The position numbers were made by a program, and so were the translations under genes. The notes under the pieces are model-generated. The model searched no databases. It saw nothing but the letters and a program-made list of their open reading frames with translations, and had not been told where the DNA came from. A stretch of DNA of 64,000 nucleotides, from positions 186,001 through 250,000 of the forward strand of contig NZ_FCNX02000010.1 of assembly GCF_001544835.2 (NCBI RefSeq), written 5' to 3'. This document shows positions 36,226-45,264 of the stretch, piece after piece. The DNA comes from Caballeronia fortuita (GTDB lineage Bacteria; Pseudomonadota; Gammaproteobacteria; Burkholderiales; Burkholderiaceae). The number at the start of each line of letters is the position of its first letter. Position 1 is the first letter of the stretch.

Positions 36226-37059
36226 ATGTCTGACCGATCGATTATAGACTGGCCCACCTGGACGAGCTCGGCGCCCGGCCGCTACGTGCTCGAATGGGAG
36301 CAGGCGCAGCTCGATCACGTCGTGTCCGACATCTTCGGCTATCACGCGCTGCAGCTCGGCATGCCGCAACTCGACGCGCTGCGCGAAAATCGCATGACCG
36401 GGCGCGCGCTCGTGCTCGACGCCGAAAGCGCATCGAGCGCGCCCTACACGCCGCCGCGCGCGGCCACGCCCGGCGTGAGCGCGCTGCCTGCCGCCAGCGC
36501 GCCCGACGGCCGCAGCACCGTATGGTGCGACCTGCTCGATCTGCCGTTCGAAGCGCAGAGCGTCGATCTGCTCGTGCTGCCGCACACGCTCGAATTTTCG
36601 CCGGACCCGCATCGGCTATTGCGTGAAGCCGAGCGCGTGCTGGTGCCCGAAGGGCAACTGATCATCCTCGGCTTTAATTCGCTGAGCCTGTGGGGCGCCC
36701 GGCAATCGCTCGGCAAGGTGGCGGGACGGCCGTTCGTGCCGTCGGCGCACGAGATGATCGCCTTCACACGCATCAAGGACTGGATCAAGCTGCTCGGATT
36801 CGACCTTGAACGCGGGCGCTTCGGCTGCTATCGTCCGCCGCTCGTCGCCGACAAATGGCTGCAACGCTATCAGTTCATGGAAGCCGCCGGCGACCGCTGG
36901 TGGCCCATCTTCGGCGCGGCGTACATGATTACGGCGGTGAAGCGCGTGCGCGGCATGCGCATCATTGGTCCGCGCAAGCTGAAGAAACCCGCGCTCGCGC
37001 CCGGCCTCGCGCCCGTCGCCGCTCCCCACACGCGCAACGAGACTCGCAACGAGCATTGA
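36226..37059 (+). CDS. Class I SAM-dependent methyltransferase
   Basis: A 277-residue protein of the methyltransferase-11 type. VWCDLLDLPFEAQSVDLLVLPHTLEF corresponds to the SAM-binding and post-II region, with HRLLREAERVLVPEGQLIILGFN as the usual following helix and strand. The classical GxGxG motif I is not obvious, the N-terminal part being VLEWEQAQLDHVVSDIFGYHALQLG. The substrate is unknown. Its stop overlaps the rnhA start (TGATG). This methyltransferase-rnhA-dnaQ order divergent from gloB is a known betaproteobacterial arrangement. Confidence 0.82.
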   Translation: MSDRSIIDWPTWTSSAPGRYVLEWEQAQLDHVVSDIFGYHALQLGMPQLDALRENRMTGRALVLDAESASSAPYTPPRAATPGVSALPAASAPDGRSTVWCDLLDLPFEAQSVDLLVLPHTLEFSPDPHRLLREAERVLVPEGQLIILGFNSLSLWGARQSLGKVAGRPFVPSAHEMIAFTRIKDWIKLLGFDLERGRFGCYRPPLVADKWLQRYQFMEAAGDRWWPIFGAAYMITAVKRVRGMRIIGPRKLKKPALAPGLAPVAAPHTRNETRNEH

Positions 37060-37520
37060 TGACTCAAGAATCCGCATCGAACAAGATAATCGACATCTAC
37101 ACGGACGGCGCCTGCAAAGGCAATCCGGGCCCCGGCGGCTGGGGCGCCCTGCTGCGCTTCGGCTCGCTTGAAAAGGAGCTCTTCGGCGGAGAGGCCGCGA
37201 CCACCAACAATCGCATGGAACTGATGGCCGTGATCTCCGCGCTCGAAGCATTGAAACGCCCGTGCCACGCGATCATTCACACCGATTCGCAATATGTGCA
37301 GAAAGGCATCAGCGAATGGATTCACGGCTGGAAGAAAAAGAACTGGATGACGGCCGCGAAGACGCCCGTCAAGAACGCCGATCTCTGGAAGCGCCTCGAC
37401 GACCTCGTCGCGCAGCATGAGATCGAATGGCGCTGGGTCAAGGGCCACGCCGGACATCCCGAAAACGAACGGGCCGATGCGCTCGCCAATCGCGGCGTCG
37501 CATCGCTCGCGGACAACTGA
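37059..37520 (+). CDS. rnhA: Ribonuclease HI
   Basis: A 153-residue endonuclease that cuts RNA in RNA-DNA hybrids. The four carboxylates are in YTDGACKGNPGPGGWG (Asp16), TNNRMELMAV, HTDSQYV and NERADALAN. The basic hybrid-binding loop is GWKKKNWMT. Its ATG shares one base with the stop of the methyltransferase. Confidence 0.97.
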   Translation: MTQESASNKIIDIYTDGACKGNPGPGGWGALLRFGSLEKELFGGEAATTNNRMELMAVISALEALKRPCHAIIHTDSQYVQKGISEWIHGWKKKNWMTAAKTPVKNADLWKRLDDLVAQHEIEWRWVKGHAGHPENERADALANRGVASLADN

Positions 37521-37538
37521 ACACACGCACGTCAACTT

Positions 37539-38276
37539 ATGCGCCAACTGATACTGGACACGGAAACCACCGGCCTGAACGCGAGGACGGGCGACCGGAT
37601 CATCGAAATCGGCTGTGTCGAACTGGTGAACCGGCGCCTGACCGGCAACAATCTGCACCTGTATGTGAACCCGGAGCGCGACAGCGATCCTGGCGCGCTG
37701 GCGGTGCACGGCCTCACCACCGAATTCCTGAGCGACAAACCGAAATTCGCCGAGATCGCCGCGCAACTGCGCGACTTCATCGCGGACGCGGAGTTGATCA
37801 TCCATAACGCGCCCTTCGACGTCGGCTTTCTCGACATGGAGTTCGCGCAGCTCGGGCTGCCGAAAGTCGCCGAGACGTGCGCGGGCGTGATCGACTCGCT
37901 CGCGCAAGCCAAGCAGATGTTTCCCGGCAAGCGCAATTCGCTCGACGCGCTCTGCGACCGCTTCGGCATCAGCAACGCGCACCGCACGCTGCACGGCGCG
38001 CTGCTCGATTCGGAACTGCTCGCGGAGGTCTATCTTGCGATGACGCGCGGGCAAGAAAGCCTCGTCATCGACATGCTCGGCGAGCAGTCGGCTTCCGGCT
38101 CGATTTCGACATCGCGCATCGCACTCGACGATCTCGAACTGCCGGTGCTCGTGGCGAGTGCCGACGAACTCGCGGCGCACGAAGCCGTGCTGAGCGATCT
38201 CGATCGCGCGATGAAAGGCACGAGCGTCTGGCGCACCGAACCGGCGCCGGCCGAAGGCGATGCCGTTCCCGCATAA
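37539..38276 (+). CDS. dnaQ: DNA polymerase III epsilon subunit (proofreading exonuclease)
   Basis: A 245-residue 3'-5' exonuclease of the DEDDh family. Exo I is LDTETTG (Asp7, Glu9), Exo II is IHNAPFDVGFLDMEF, and Exo III is HRTLHGALLDSELLAEVY. The C-terminal ~60 residues, which bind the alpha subunit in E. coli, are Ala/Glu-rich and poorly conserved. It follows rnhA by 18 bp, a pairing also seen (divergently) in E. coli. Confidence 0.96.
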   Translation: MRQLILDTETTGLNARTGDRIIEIGCVELVNRRLTGNNLHLYVNPERDSDPGALAVHGLTTEFLSDKPKFAEIAAQLRDFIADAELIIHNAPFDVGFLDMEFAQLGLPKVAETCAGVIDSLAQAKQMFPGKRNSLDALCDRFGISNAHRTLHGALLDSELLAEVYLAMTRGQESLVIDMLGEQSASGSISTSRIALDDLELPVLVASADELAAHEAVLSDLDRAMKGTSVWRTEPAPAEGDAVPA

Positions 38277-38344
38277 TTTTTCGAAATCACTTAACGAAGC
38301 ACTAGACGGAATCAAAAACGCCTGACATAATCTCGTCTCTCTTC

Positions 38345-38419
38345 GGGTGGTTAGCTCAGCGGTAGAGCACTGCCTTCACACGGCAGGGGTCACTGGTTCG
38401 ATCCCAGTACTACCCACCA
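38345..38419 (+). tRNA. tRNA-Val (anticodon CAC)
   Basis: 75-nt cloverleaf with encoded CCA. The acceptor is GGGTGGT/ACTACCC. The anticodon stem CTGCC/GGCAG encloses the loop TTCACAC, giving CAC. Placed 68 bp after dnaQ on the same strand. Confidence 0.97.
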
Positions 38420-38456
38420 GAATTCTGGTGTTGGTAAAGACAAGCACCGAAGATCA

Positions 38457-38488
38457 AAAGGCCCAAGTCTCACGACTTGGGCCTTTTT
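38457..38488 (+). terminator. Terminator after tRNA-Val (bidirectional)
   Basis: AAAGGCCCAAGTC-TCAC-GACTTGGGCCTTTTT. The stem is at least 11 bp with A-run on one side and T-run on the other, so it can stop transcription from tRNA-Val and from the converging DUF2214 gene. Confidence 0.92.
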
Positions 38489-38520
38489 CATTTCCGCCGC
38501 ATCGGGCAGCACTGCGAAGT

Positions 38521-38994
38521 TCAGGACGCCCACACGCCCCGCGCCATTCCGCTCGCGGCGATCACCATCACCATCACGAGTCCGGCTTCGAGATCGCTCA
38601 GCCATGCGAAGCGACGCGCGCGCGTGAGGTCGATCGGCCCGCCTTGCGCGAGCGCGATGCGCCATCGGATGAGCGCGAGCATTGGCGACACTTCCAGCAA
38701 AAGGATGACGACCAGCGCCGTCATCTTCAGATGAAAAAGCGGCGCGTGAAGATAGTACGCACCGCCCTTTTCAAAGCCGCCGAATGCGCGCATCGCGCCC
38801 GTCACGATCAACACGATCGCGGTGACGCCCCACACGGAATCCGAGCGGAACACGTCACGCAGACGCAGTTCGTTCGCCTGGACCGACTCGACCGGATCCA
38901 GACGGCGCAGCGCGCGGGCGCGCGCGAGCACCGAGCCGAGCGCGAAACCGAAAGCAAGAAGATGAAGCGCGGCCAGCAACCAGCGGATCAGCAT
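38521..38994 (-). CDS. DUF2214 family membrane protein
   Basis: A 157-residue membrane protein with four predicted helices. LIRWLLAALHLLAFGFALGS opens the first helix; WGVTAIVLIVTGAMRAFGGFEKG and the central FHLKMTALVVILLLEV fit the DUF2214 family, of unknown role. The ATG at 38994 has GGAGGAAAGG immediately upstream, one of the best ribosome-binding sites in the window. Upstream frames are not credible. Confidence 0.85.
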   Translation of the reverse strand: MLIRWLLAALHLLAFGFALGSVLARARALRRLDPVESVQANELRLRDVFRSDSVWGVTAIVLIVTGAMRAFGGFEKGGAYYLHAPLFHLKMTALVVILLLEVSPMLALIRWRIALAQGGPIDLTRARRFAWLSDLEAGLVMVMVIAASGMARGVWAS

Positions 38995-39031
38995 CCTTTC
39001 CTCCATCACGCGAGCGGCCGGAAGCGGCCGA

Positions 39032-39856
39032 TCAGACCTGACGCAGCGTCGTATCGAGCGCGCGTGCCGCGTTGCGATCACCGTCGCTCGCGAGCGGCGC
39101 GCGGAACACGGTAGTGCGATTGTGCCCGGCCGCGGCCGGCGAGTCCCACAAGAGTTCGACTTTCGGGCGGCGTGCGAAGATGCCACGCCGCGCTTCGGCG
39201 CTTGCGCGGATCGACGGACCGGCGGGTTCGGGAGCGGGCGTGAGCATCGTCGTCGAGGGCGCGATATCCGGTTCCGGCCATCTGACCGAGAGTTCGCGCG
39301 CATCGTACTGGCCGAGCTTGCGGCTTTCCGCCCAGACGACCGCGGTGCGCGTGACGGGATCGAGGGAAATGGCGTATCGCCCGATCGCGAAGCGCCGCGC
39401 CGCGATGTTCGTGCGCCACAGAGCGCGCGGCCGGCAAATCCACATGACGAACGCATACAACGCCGGCCCGACGACGAGCCAGCCGTTGGTCTCGGCAAGC
39501 GCCTGCGTGAAGCGGCGCCAGCCGGAGTTCCACACGAACGCGCCGACGGAAAACATCGCGAAACCGAACGCCAGGAGCGCGATGAAGCGCAGCGCCTGCC
39601 GCAGCCATTGCGGCAGCGGATGCAGCGGACGCTCCGTGCGCGCCTTCGCGCCCGGCAGCACGATCAACAGAAAGATCAGGACGAGGTTCACGCACGCCCA
39701 CGGCGATGACGTCATCGCGCGCAGCGAGGACAGATACCCCATTTGCGACATCGAGAACGCCCAACGCGCGGCGAGCACCAGTCCGATCGCGCGCAGCGCG
39801 AACACGGTGCCGGCGCCCGGTGCGGGGCTCGCGCTGAGTTGCTTGGGTCTCGCCAA
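39032..39856 (-). CDS. Hypothetical membrane protein
   Basis: A protein of about 274 residues. The N-terminal half has four hydrophobic segments (for example VNLVLIFLLIVLPG and ALRFIALLAFGFAMFSVGAF) and the C-terminal half is soluble, with a PH-like strand pattern (RTNIAARRFAIGRYAISLD) and a low-complexity linker rich in Pro and Ala. The start taken is a TTG at 39856 with AGGAG seven bases upstream; a GTG six codons earlier is the alternative. It is upstream of the DUF2214 gene by 37 bp. I recognise no family. Confidence 0.7.
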   Translation of the reverse strand: MARPKQLSASPAPGAGTVFALRAIGLVLAARWAFSMSQMGYLSSLRAMTSSPWACVNLVLIFLLIVLPGAKARTERPLHPLPQWLRQALRFIALLAFGFAMFSVGAFVWNSGWRRFTQALAETNGWLVVGPALYAFVMWICRPRALWRTNIAARRFAIGRYAISLDPVTRTAVVWAESRKLGQYDARELSVRWPEPDIAPSTTMLTPAPEPAGPSIRASAEARRGIFARRPKVELLWDSPAAAGHNRTTVFRAPLASDGDRNAARALDTTLRQV

Positions 39857-40001
39857 AAGAACACTCCTGTCCACGTACGATGCATGCCGCCTCGCGCAAT
39901 GCGAAGCCCGGTCATTATAGGGAGATTACGGATGTCGTCAGAGGTTTCACGACCGTAGCGCGGTCTGGGCCGCGAATGGCATGTCCGTGTGTGCTATTAC
40001 G

Positions 40002-40042
40002 ACAACGCCCCGCGCGCCTTTAGGCGCGCGGGGCGTTGTTTT
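40002..40042. terminator. Strong hairpin after the glycosyltransferase gene
   Basis: ACAACGCCCCGCGCGCC and GGCGCGCGGGGCGTTGT form a 17-bp perfect stem around TTTA. GTTTT follows on the plus strand; the minus strand exit (GTCGTAATAG) is poorer in T. It is 34 bp after the glycosyltransferase stop. Confidence 0.7.
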
Positions 40043-40075
40043 GCAGCGATGCCGCCCGCGGGCGGCAAGACTTGC

Positions 40076-41140
40076 TCAGCTCGCGTTGACTTCGCGCAGA
40101 ACCGTGCGGCGCTTCTGGCGCAGCAGCTCTTCGTACACGTTGACGTAGTTCGCGGCCATCACCTTCGACGAGAAACGCTGCTCGAACGCGGCACGAACCT
40201 TCTCGCGCGGCAGTTGATCCAGACGCTTCACGGCGGCGATCGCGCTGAGTTCGTCTTCGACGACAAAACCCGACACACCGTTCTCGATCACTTCCGGCAC
40301 CGAGCCGCGATTGAACGCGATCACCGGCGTGCCGCAGGCCATCGCTTCGATCATCACGAGACCGAAGGGCTCCGGCCAGTCGATCGGAAACAGGAGCGCG
40401 TGCGCGTTGCCGAGGAACTCGGTCTTTTCGGCTTCGCTGATTTCACCGATGTACTCGACGTGCGGCAGCGCGAAGAGCGGCTTGATCTCTTCTTCGTAGT
40501 ATGCGCGGTCGGCCTTGTCGAGCTTCGCCGCGATCTTGATCTTCATGCCCGCCGCCTGCGCGATGCGGATCGCGCGATCGACGCGCTTTTCCGGCGAAAT
40601 GCGACCGAGGAACGCGAGGTAACCCGGTTGCACGTTCGGAATCGGCTTCAGCAGGTTTTCCGGCAGACCGTGATAGACCGTCGACTGCCAATGCGCCTGC
40701 GGCAGCGGCTGGCGCTGGTTGTCCGAGATAGAGATCACCGGCACGTCGTTGAACGTGTTGAAAATCGGCTGCAGTTCGGGCAGGTCGAGACGGCCGTGCA
40801 TCGTCGTCAGAAACGGCACCGGCTGGCGCGCGAACAGCGAGAACGGGTAATAGTCGATGTGGAAATGCAGCACGTCGAATTCGTCGGCGCGGCGGCGGAC
40901 TTCTTCGAGCAGCAGCATGTGCGGCGCCATCGTGTCGCGGATGGTCGGGTCGAGGCGCAGCGCCTGCGGCCAGAACGCTTCGAGCTTCGCGGACGTCTGC
41001 GAATCACCGCTCGCGAAGAGCGTGACGTCGTGTCCAGCATCCACGAGTGCCTCGGTCAGATAAGACACCACGCGTTCCGTGCCGCCGTACAGCTTCGGCG
41101 GAACAGCCTCGTGGAGGGGCGCGATTTGAGCGATTCGCAT
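40076..41140 (-). CDS. Glycosyltransferase family 4
   Basis: A 354-residue GT-B enzyme. The N-terminal domain opens MRIAQIAPLHEAVPPKLYGGTERVV with the typical acceptor-side Gly loop. The C-terminal domain begins GYLAFLGRISPEKRVDRAI and ends in the donor-binding WPEPFGLVMIEAMACGTPVI motif containing the conserved Glu pair. Sugar and acceptor are unknown. It stands alone, with no polysaccharide cluster around it, so a role in a storage or single-step glycoside is as likely as in surface polymers. Confidence 0.88.
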   Translation of the reverse strand: MRIAQIAPLHEAVPPKLYGGTERVVSYLTEALVDAGHDVTLFASGDSQTSAKLEAFWPQALRLDPTIRDTMAPHMLLLEEVRRRADEFDVLHFHIDYYPFSLFARQPVPFLTTMHGRLDLPELQPIFNTFNDVPVISISDNQRQPLPQAHWQSTVYHGLPENLLKPIPNVQPGYLAFLGRISPEKRVDRAIRIAQAAGMKIKIAAKLDKADRAYYEEEIKPLFALPHVEYIGEISEAEKTEFLGNAHALLFPIDWPEPFGLVMIEAMACGTPVIAFNRGSVPEVIENGVSGFVVEDELSAIAAVKRLDQLPREKVRAAFEQRFSSKVMAANYVNVYEELLRQKRRTVLREVNAS

Positions 41141-41954
41141 GTCGTGAAACTCCTAATGAAAGATCAGGCAAGTACTACTGTCGTGTTGACGTTGGAGAGC
41201 GAATCGCTCGGCTCGGGCGAAGCTTTCCGCGGCGCGGCGGCCGCGGCGCAAAGGCTGATGCTCGAGTGAAAAAGCGGGGTCGCCGTTCACCGGTTCGTCG
41301 CGCAGGCGTTCAGATCAAGCAATTGCGGTTCCATATCTCAAAAACGGCCGCGCGCCAGCAATTAACGCACGCGCACGTTGCCGGTTGACCGGAACTTGCA
41401 AAAACCTGTCGATGACCTAAGGGCAAACCCGGATCGAATTATGGAGCTTTTTACAGACTGACGCGGGCAGTCATTTCAACTTATTTACCTTGTTACAAGG
41501 GGGATACATTTTGCAAACCCCTGTTTATTAAGGTTGTTCTACATTGGAGTACGGGCTTTCACGACGCTCGGGCGGCAGCGCGCCCTTCAAGTTGCGGATC
41601 ACCCTCTATCGCCGGTTTACCGCCTCACGCAGGATGTCTGGCGCGGCGCATGCTTTAGTATTTGCTGCCGCAAATGGCTCCCGTTTCGCCCGGCGAGCGT
41701 TTCATCGCAAAAAGTCGTGCAATGTGCTTACAATGCGCGCCCATGCCGTCAGCCCGCAGGCTTTGGCGACAGTCCGATGTGCCGTGGGCGACGTCCGGTG
41801 GCCGCATGCGCCGAACGTCATAAGCCCGAAGACGCGTTGCCGCTCCGTGATACTGGCTACAATCCGGTAATGGAGACGGCGCAGCGTCGCCTCGCTTGAC
41901 GTCAGTCGCGCCGGACCGGGCGACGCTTCGCATGCCGGTTGCCGCACGCCGTGC
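41141..41954. other. Long intergenic region with AT-rich core
   Basis: About 810 bp between the divergent glycosyltransferase and ABC-exporter genes. No reading frame has a ribosome-binding site or recognisable protein. Bases about 41435-41545 are clearly richer in A/T than the surroundings and contain GACTG(N7)CAGTC (hairpin) and several TATT/TTAT motifs, so they probably hold promoters or protein-binding sites, and possibly a small RNA. Nothing firmer can be said. Confidence 0.4.
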
Positions 41955-43835
41955 ATGGCATCGCCCGAACGCGCAACACACGCTCAACCGCTCTACGACC
42001 AAAAAAGACCATTGGACCAACTCACCGTCTCCCAGCGTAACGCGCACAACGCGAAGCTCTCGAGCTACGCGCACCGGCCGCTCGCGTTCCTGATGCGCTA
42101 CATCCGCCGGCATCCCGTCGCTCATGCCATCGTGCTGTTCAGCGTGTTTGCCGCCGTGGGCTGCGCCCTCGCCTCGCAATACGCGATCAAGCATCTGATC
42201 GATGTGCTCGGACAAGGCCGCGGACATCCCGGCCCGCTCTGGGGCGCTTTCATGATCCTCGTCGGGCTGATTGCCGCCGACAACCTGCTCTGGCGGGTCG
42301 GCGGCTGGGTCGGCGCGCACGTCTTCGTGATCGTTACAGGCGATTTGCGCAAGGATCTGTTCTCGTATCTGTCCGGCCACTCGCCGACCTACTTCTCCGA
42401 GAAACAGCCAGGCATGCTCGCAAGCCGGATCACGGCGACGTCCAACGCGATCTACACGTCTGAAAACGTGATGGCATGGAATGTCCTGCCGCCGTGCATC
42501 GCCGTGCTGGGCGCGATCGTGATGATCGTGTCCGTGAATCCGCTGATGGCGGCGGGATTGATGACCGCATCGGTGGTTCTCGCGCTGATCCTTTATCGGC
42601 TGGCGAAGCGCGGTTCGGCGCGGCACCACAGCTTCGCGTCGAAGGCGGCGTCGGTCGACGGCGAACTCGTCGACGTGATCGGCAACATGTCGCTCGTGCG
42701 CGCGTTCGGCATGACCTTTCGCGAGCAGAAGCGCTTCGGCTCGACGGTGAAGGCCGAAATGGTCGCGCGTCAGCAAAGTCTGCTGTACCTCGAAAAGCTG
42801 CGCCTGTTTCACGCGGTCGTGACGGCGATTCTCTCGGCCGGTCTGCTCGGCTGGGCGTTGTGGTTGTGGTCCAAGGGTCAGGCGACGTCAGGCGATATCG
42901 TGCTCGTCAGCTCGCTCGGCTTTACGATCCTGCACGGCACACGCGATCTCGCCGTGGCGCTCGTCGATGTGACGCAGCACGTCGCGCGTCTCGCCGAAGC
43001 CGTGCAGACGCTGCTCGAACCGCACGGCATGCCGGACCGTTCGGACGCGACCGAACTCGTGCCGCAAGGCGGCCGCGTCGATTTCGAGGGCGTCACGTTC
43101 GCGTATCCGCGCCGCCGCCCGATTCTCGACAACTTCCATCTGCATATCGAGCCGGGCCAGCGTGTCGGGCTGATCGGCAAATCGGGCGCGGGCAAGTCGA
43201 CCGTGCTCGCGCTGCTGCAGCGCTTCTACGAGACGCAGAAGGGCAGCATCAAGATCGACGGTCAGGACATCGGCGCGATTACGCAGGACAGCCTGCGTCA
43301 CGCGATCGCGCTCGTGCCGCAGGATATTTCGCTGTTTCACCGCACCGTGTTCGAGAACATCGCGTACGGGCGTCCGGACGCGAGCCGCGAGGAAGTGCTC
43401 GCCGCCGCGCGCGAGGCGCGCTGCACGGACTTCATCGAAGCGATGCCGGAAGGTTTCGATACGATCGTCGGCGACCGCGGCGTGAAGTTGTCGGGCGGTC
43501 AGCGCCAACGTATCGCGATCGCCCGCGCGATCCTGAAGAACGCGCCGATCCTCCTGCTCGACGAAGCGACGTCGGCGCTCGATTCGGCATCGGAAGAAGC
43601 GATTCAGCAGGCGCTCGACCGGCTGATGGTCGGCCGCACGGTAATTGCGATCGCGCACCGGCTGTCGACGCTGCAGAACTTCGACCGCATCATCGTGATG
43701 AGCGCGGGCAAGGTCATCGACGACGGCTCGCCGCAAGAGTTGCGCGATCGTCCGGGGCTGTATCGCGAGTTGCTCGCGAAGCAGCACGGCAAGGTGCCGT
43801 CGATCGTCGCGACGCCGCACAAGCAGCCGGCGTAA
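41955..43835 (+). CDS. MsbA-like ABC exporter (fused permease and ATPase)
   Basis: A 626-residue half-transporter that would act as a homodimer. Six transmembrane helices occupy about 40-330. The nucleotide-binding domain has Walker A GKSGAGKST, Q-loop VPQDISLFHRTV, signature LSGGQRQRIAIARAI, Walker B ILLLDEATSALD and the His switch AIAHRLSTL. The family exports lipids, lipid A or drugs; the substrate here is unknown. The ATG at 41955 is used, but a TTG at 42012 (LDQLTVSQRN) could also start it, as neither has a good ribosome-binding site. Confidence 0.9.
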   Translation: MASPERATHAQPLYDQKRPLDQLTVSQRNAHNAKLSSYAHRPLAFLMRYIRRHPVAHAIVLFSVFAAVGCALASQYAIKHLIDVLGQGRGHPGPLWGAFMILVGLIAADNLLWRVGGWVGAHVFVIVTGDLRKDLFSYLSGHSPTYFSEKQPGMLASRITATSNAIYTSENVMAWNVLPPCIAVLGAIVMIVSVNPLMAAGLMTASVVLALILYRLAKRGSARHHSFASKAASVDGELVDVIGNMSLVRAFGMTFREQKRFGSTVKAEMVARQQSLLYLEKLRLFHAVVTAILSAGLLGWALWLWSKGQATSGDIVLVSSLGFTILHGTRDLAVALVDVTQHVARLAEAVQTLLEPHGMPDRSDATELVPQGGRVDFEGVTFAYPRRRPILDNFHLHIEPGQRVGLIGKSGAGKSTVLALLQRFYETQKGSIKIDGQDIGAITQDSLRHAIALVPQDISLFHRTVFENIAYGRPDASREEVLAAAREARCTDFIEAMPEGFDTIVGDRGVKLSGGQRQRIAIARAILKNAPILLLDEATSALDSASEEAIQQALDRLMVGRTVIAIAHRLSTLQNFDRIIVMSAGKVIDDGSPQELRDRPGLYRELLAKQHGKVPSIVATPHKQPA

Positions 43836-43849
43836 GCGTCATCGATCGA

Positions 43850-43886
43850 AAGGGCCGCGTGTCCCGCAAGGAACGCGGCCTTTTTT
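43850..43886. terminator. Terminator between ABC exporter and otsA
   Basis: AAGGGCCGCGT(N12)ACGCGGCCTTTTTT, 15 bp after the exporter stop. The A-run on the other side is short, so it mostly serves the plus strand. Confidence 0.88.
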
Positions 43887-45264
43887 ACGTCTTCAGATCG
43901 CGCAGGAAATTGTCGCGCCACACCGAGACGTTGTTGTCGCGCAATTGCGTCATCATCTCTTCGTAGCGCGCTTTGCGCTCGTTCAAAGGCATCTTGAGCG
44001 CGGTGGCGAGCGCCTCGGCCATCCCGTCGATATCGAGCGGATTGACGATGAGCGCCGCCGTCAGCTCGCGCGCCGCGCCCGCGAATTGCGACAGCACGAG
44101 CACGCCGGGATCGTCCGGATCCTGCGCCGACACATATTCTTTCGCGACGAGGTTCATGCCGTCGCGCAACGGCGTGACGAGGCCGACGTGCGCTTCGCGA
44201 AAAAGCGCCGCGAGCACGGGCCGCTCGTACTGGCGGTGGATATAGCGGATCGGCGTCCAGTCGAGTTCGGCGTATCGGCCGTTGATGCGGCCCGATTCCG
44301 CCTCGAGCTGCAGCCGGATGTCGCGATAGGCGTCGACATCGGAGCGCGTCGGCGGCGCGATCTGCAGAAACGACACGTTGTTGCGCTGCTGCGGATCCTG
44401 CTCGATCAGCCGTTCGAATGCGCGAAAACGCTCGACGAGACCCTTCGAGTAATCCAGCCGGTCCACGCTCATCACGAGCTTGCGATGATGCAGCGTCGAC
44501 TTGACGATCTCGACATCGCGCCCGCGTTCGCCGTCCTTCGCGAGCGCGGCGATCTCGTCGGGATAGACGCCGATCGGATAAGCCGCCGCGCGCAGCGTCC
44601 GGCCGAACGCGCGGACCTCGACCGGCTTCGCTGCATCGCGATGCAGCGTGCCGCCAGCTTCGCTCTCGATGTAATCGCAGAACGCGCGCAGATCCGGCTC
44701 CGTCTGGAAACCGAGCAGGTCGAACGCGCAAAGCGCCTCGACCAGTTCGCGATGACGCGGCACGCTCAGCAGAATCTGCGTCGCCGGAAACGGAATGTGC
44801 AGAAAGAAGCCGATGCGATTCTTCACGCCCAACGCACGCAGCGCCTGCGCGAACGGAATCAGGTGATAGTCGTGAACCCAGATGACGTCGTCGGGCTTGA
44901 GCAGCGGGGCGAGCTGCGCGGCGAGCCAGCGGTTCACGCGGCAATAGCCGTCGTATTCGTGCCGGTCGAATTCGATCAGGTCCGGGCGATAGTGGAAGGC
45001 AGGCCACAGCGTCGCGTTCGAAAAGCCGCGGTAATACTGGTCGTAGTCGCGCTTCACGAGGCCGATCGTCGCGAACGTTACCGGCCCGTGTTCCTCGAGC
45101 TTGATGCCTTCGGGATGCGACGCGAGCACGTCGCCGCTCCAGCCGAACCACATGCCGCCGGTCTCCTTCAGCGCGTCGTAGACGCCGACCGCGAGTCCCC
45201 CCGCCGCGGGTCCGCCTTCGGAAATCGGCGCGACGCGGTTCGAAACGATGATGAGCCGGCTCAC
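43885..45264 (-). CDS. otsA: Trehalose-6-phosphate synthase
   Basis: A 459-residue GT20 enzyme joining UDP-glucose and glucose-6-phosphate to trehalose-6-phosphate. It begins RLIIVSNRVAPISEGGPAAGGL with the substrate loop, and has WVHDYHLIPFA, IGFFLHIPFP, DRLDYSKGL (Arg and Lys contacting the donor phosphates) and RDGMNLVAKEYV. Its ATG overlaps the otsB stop by four bases (ATGA), so expression is coupled. Trehalose protects against osmotic and desiccation stress. Confidence 0.97.
   Translation of the reverse strand: MSRLIIVSNRVAPISEGGPAAGGLAVGVYDALKETGGMWFGWSGDVLASHPEGIKLEEHGPVTFATIGLVKRDYDQYYRGFSNATLWPAFHYRPDLIEFDRHEYDGYCRVNRWLAAQLAPLLKPDDVIWVHDYHLIPFAQALRALGVKNRIGFFLHIPFPATQILLSVPRHRELVEALCAFDLLGFQTEPDLRAFCDYIESEAGGTLHRDAAKPVEVRAFGRTLRAAAYPIGVYPDEIAALAKDGERGRDVEIVKSTLHHRKLVMSVDRLDYSKGLVERFRAFERLIEQDPQQRNNVSFLQIAPPTRSDVDAYRDIRLQLEAESGRINGRYAELDWTPIRYIHRQYERPVLAALFREAHVGLVTPLRDGMNLVAKEYVSAQDPDDPGVLVLSQFAGAARELTAALIVNPLDIDGMAEALATALKMPLNERKARYEEMMTQLRDNNVSVWRDNFLRDLKT

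Noticed and set aside
41534..41899. Two overlapping small frames upstream of the ABC exporter
   Set aside because: No ribosome-binding site, no hydrophobic or domain pattern, and composition unlike neighbouring genes.
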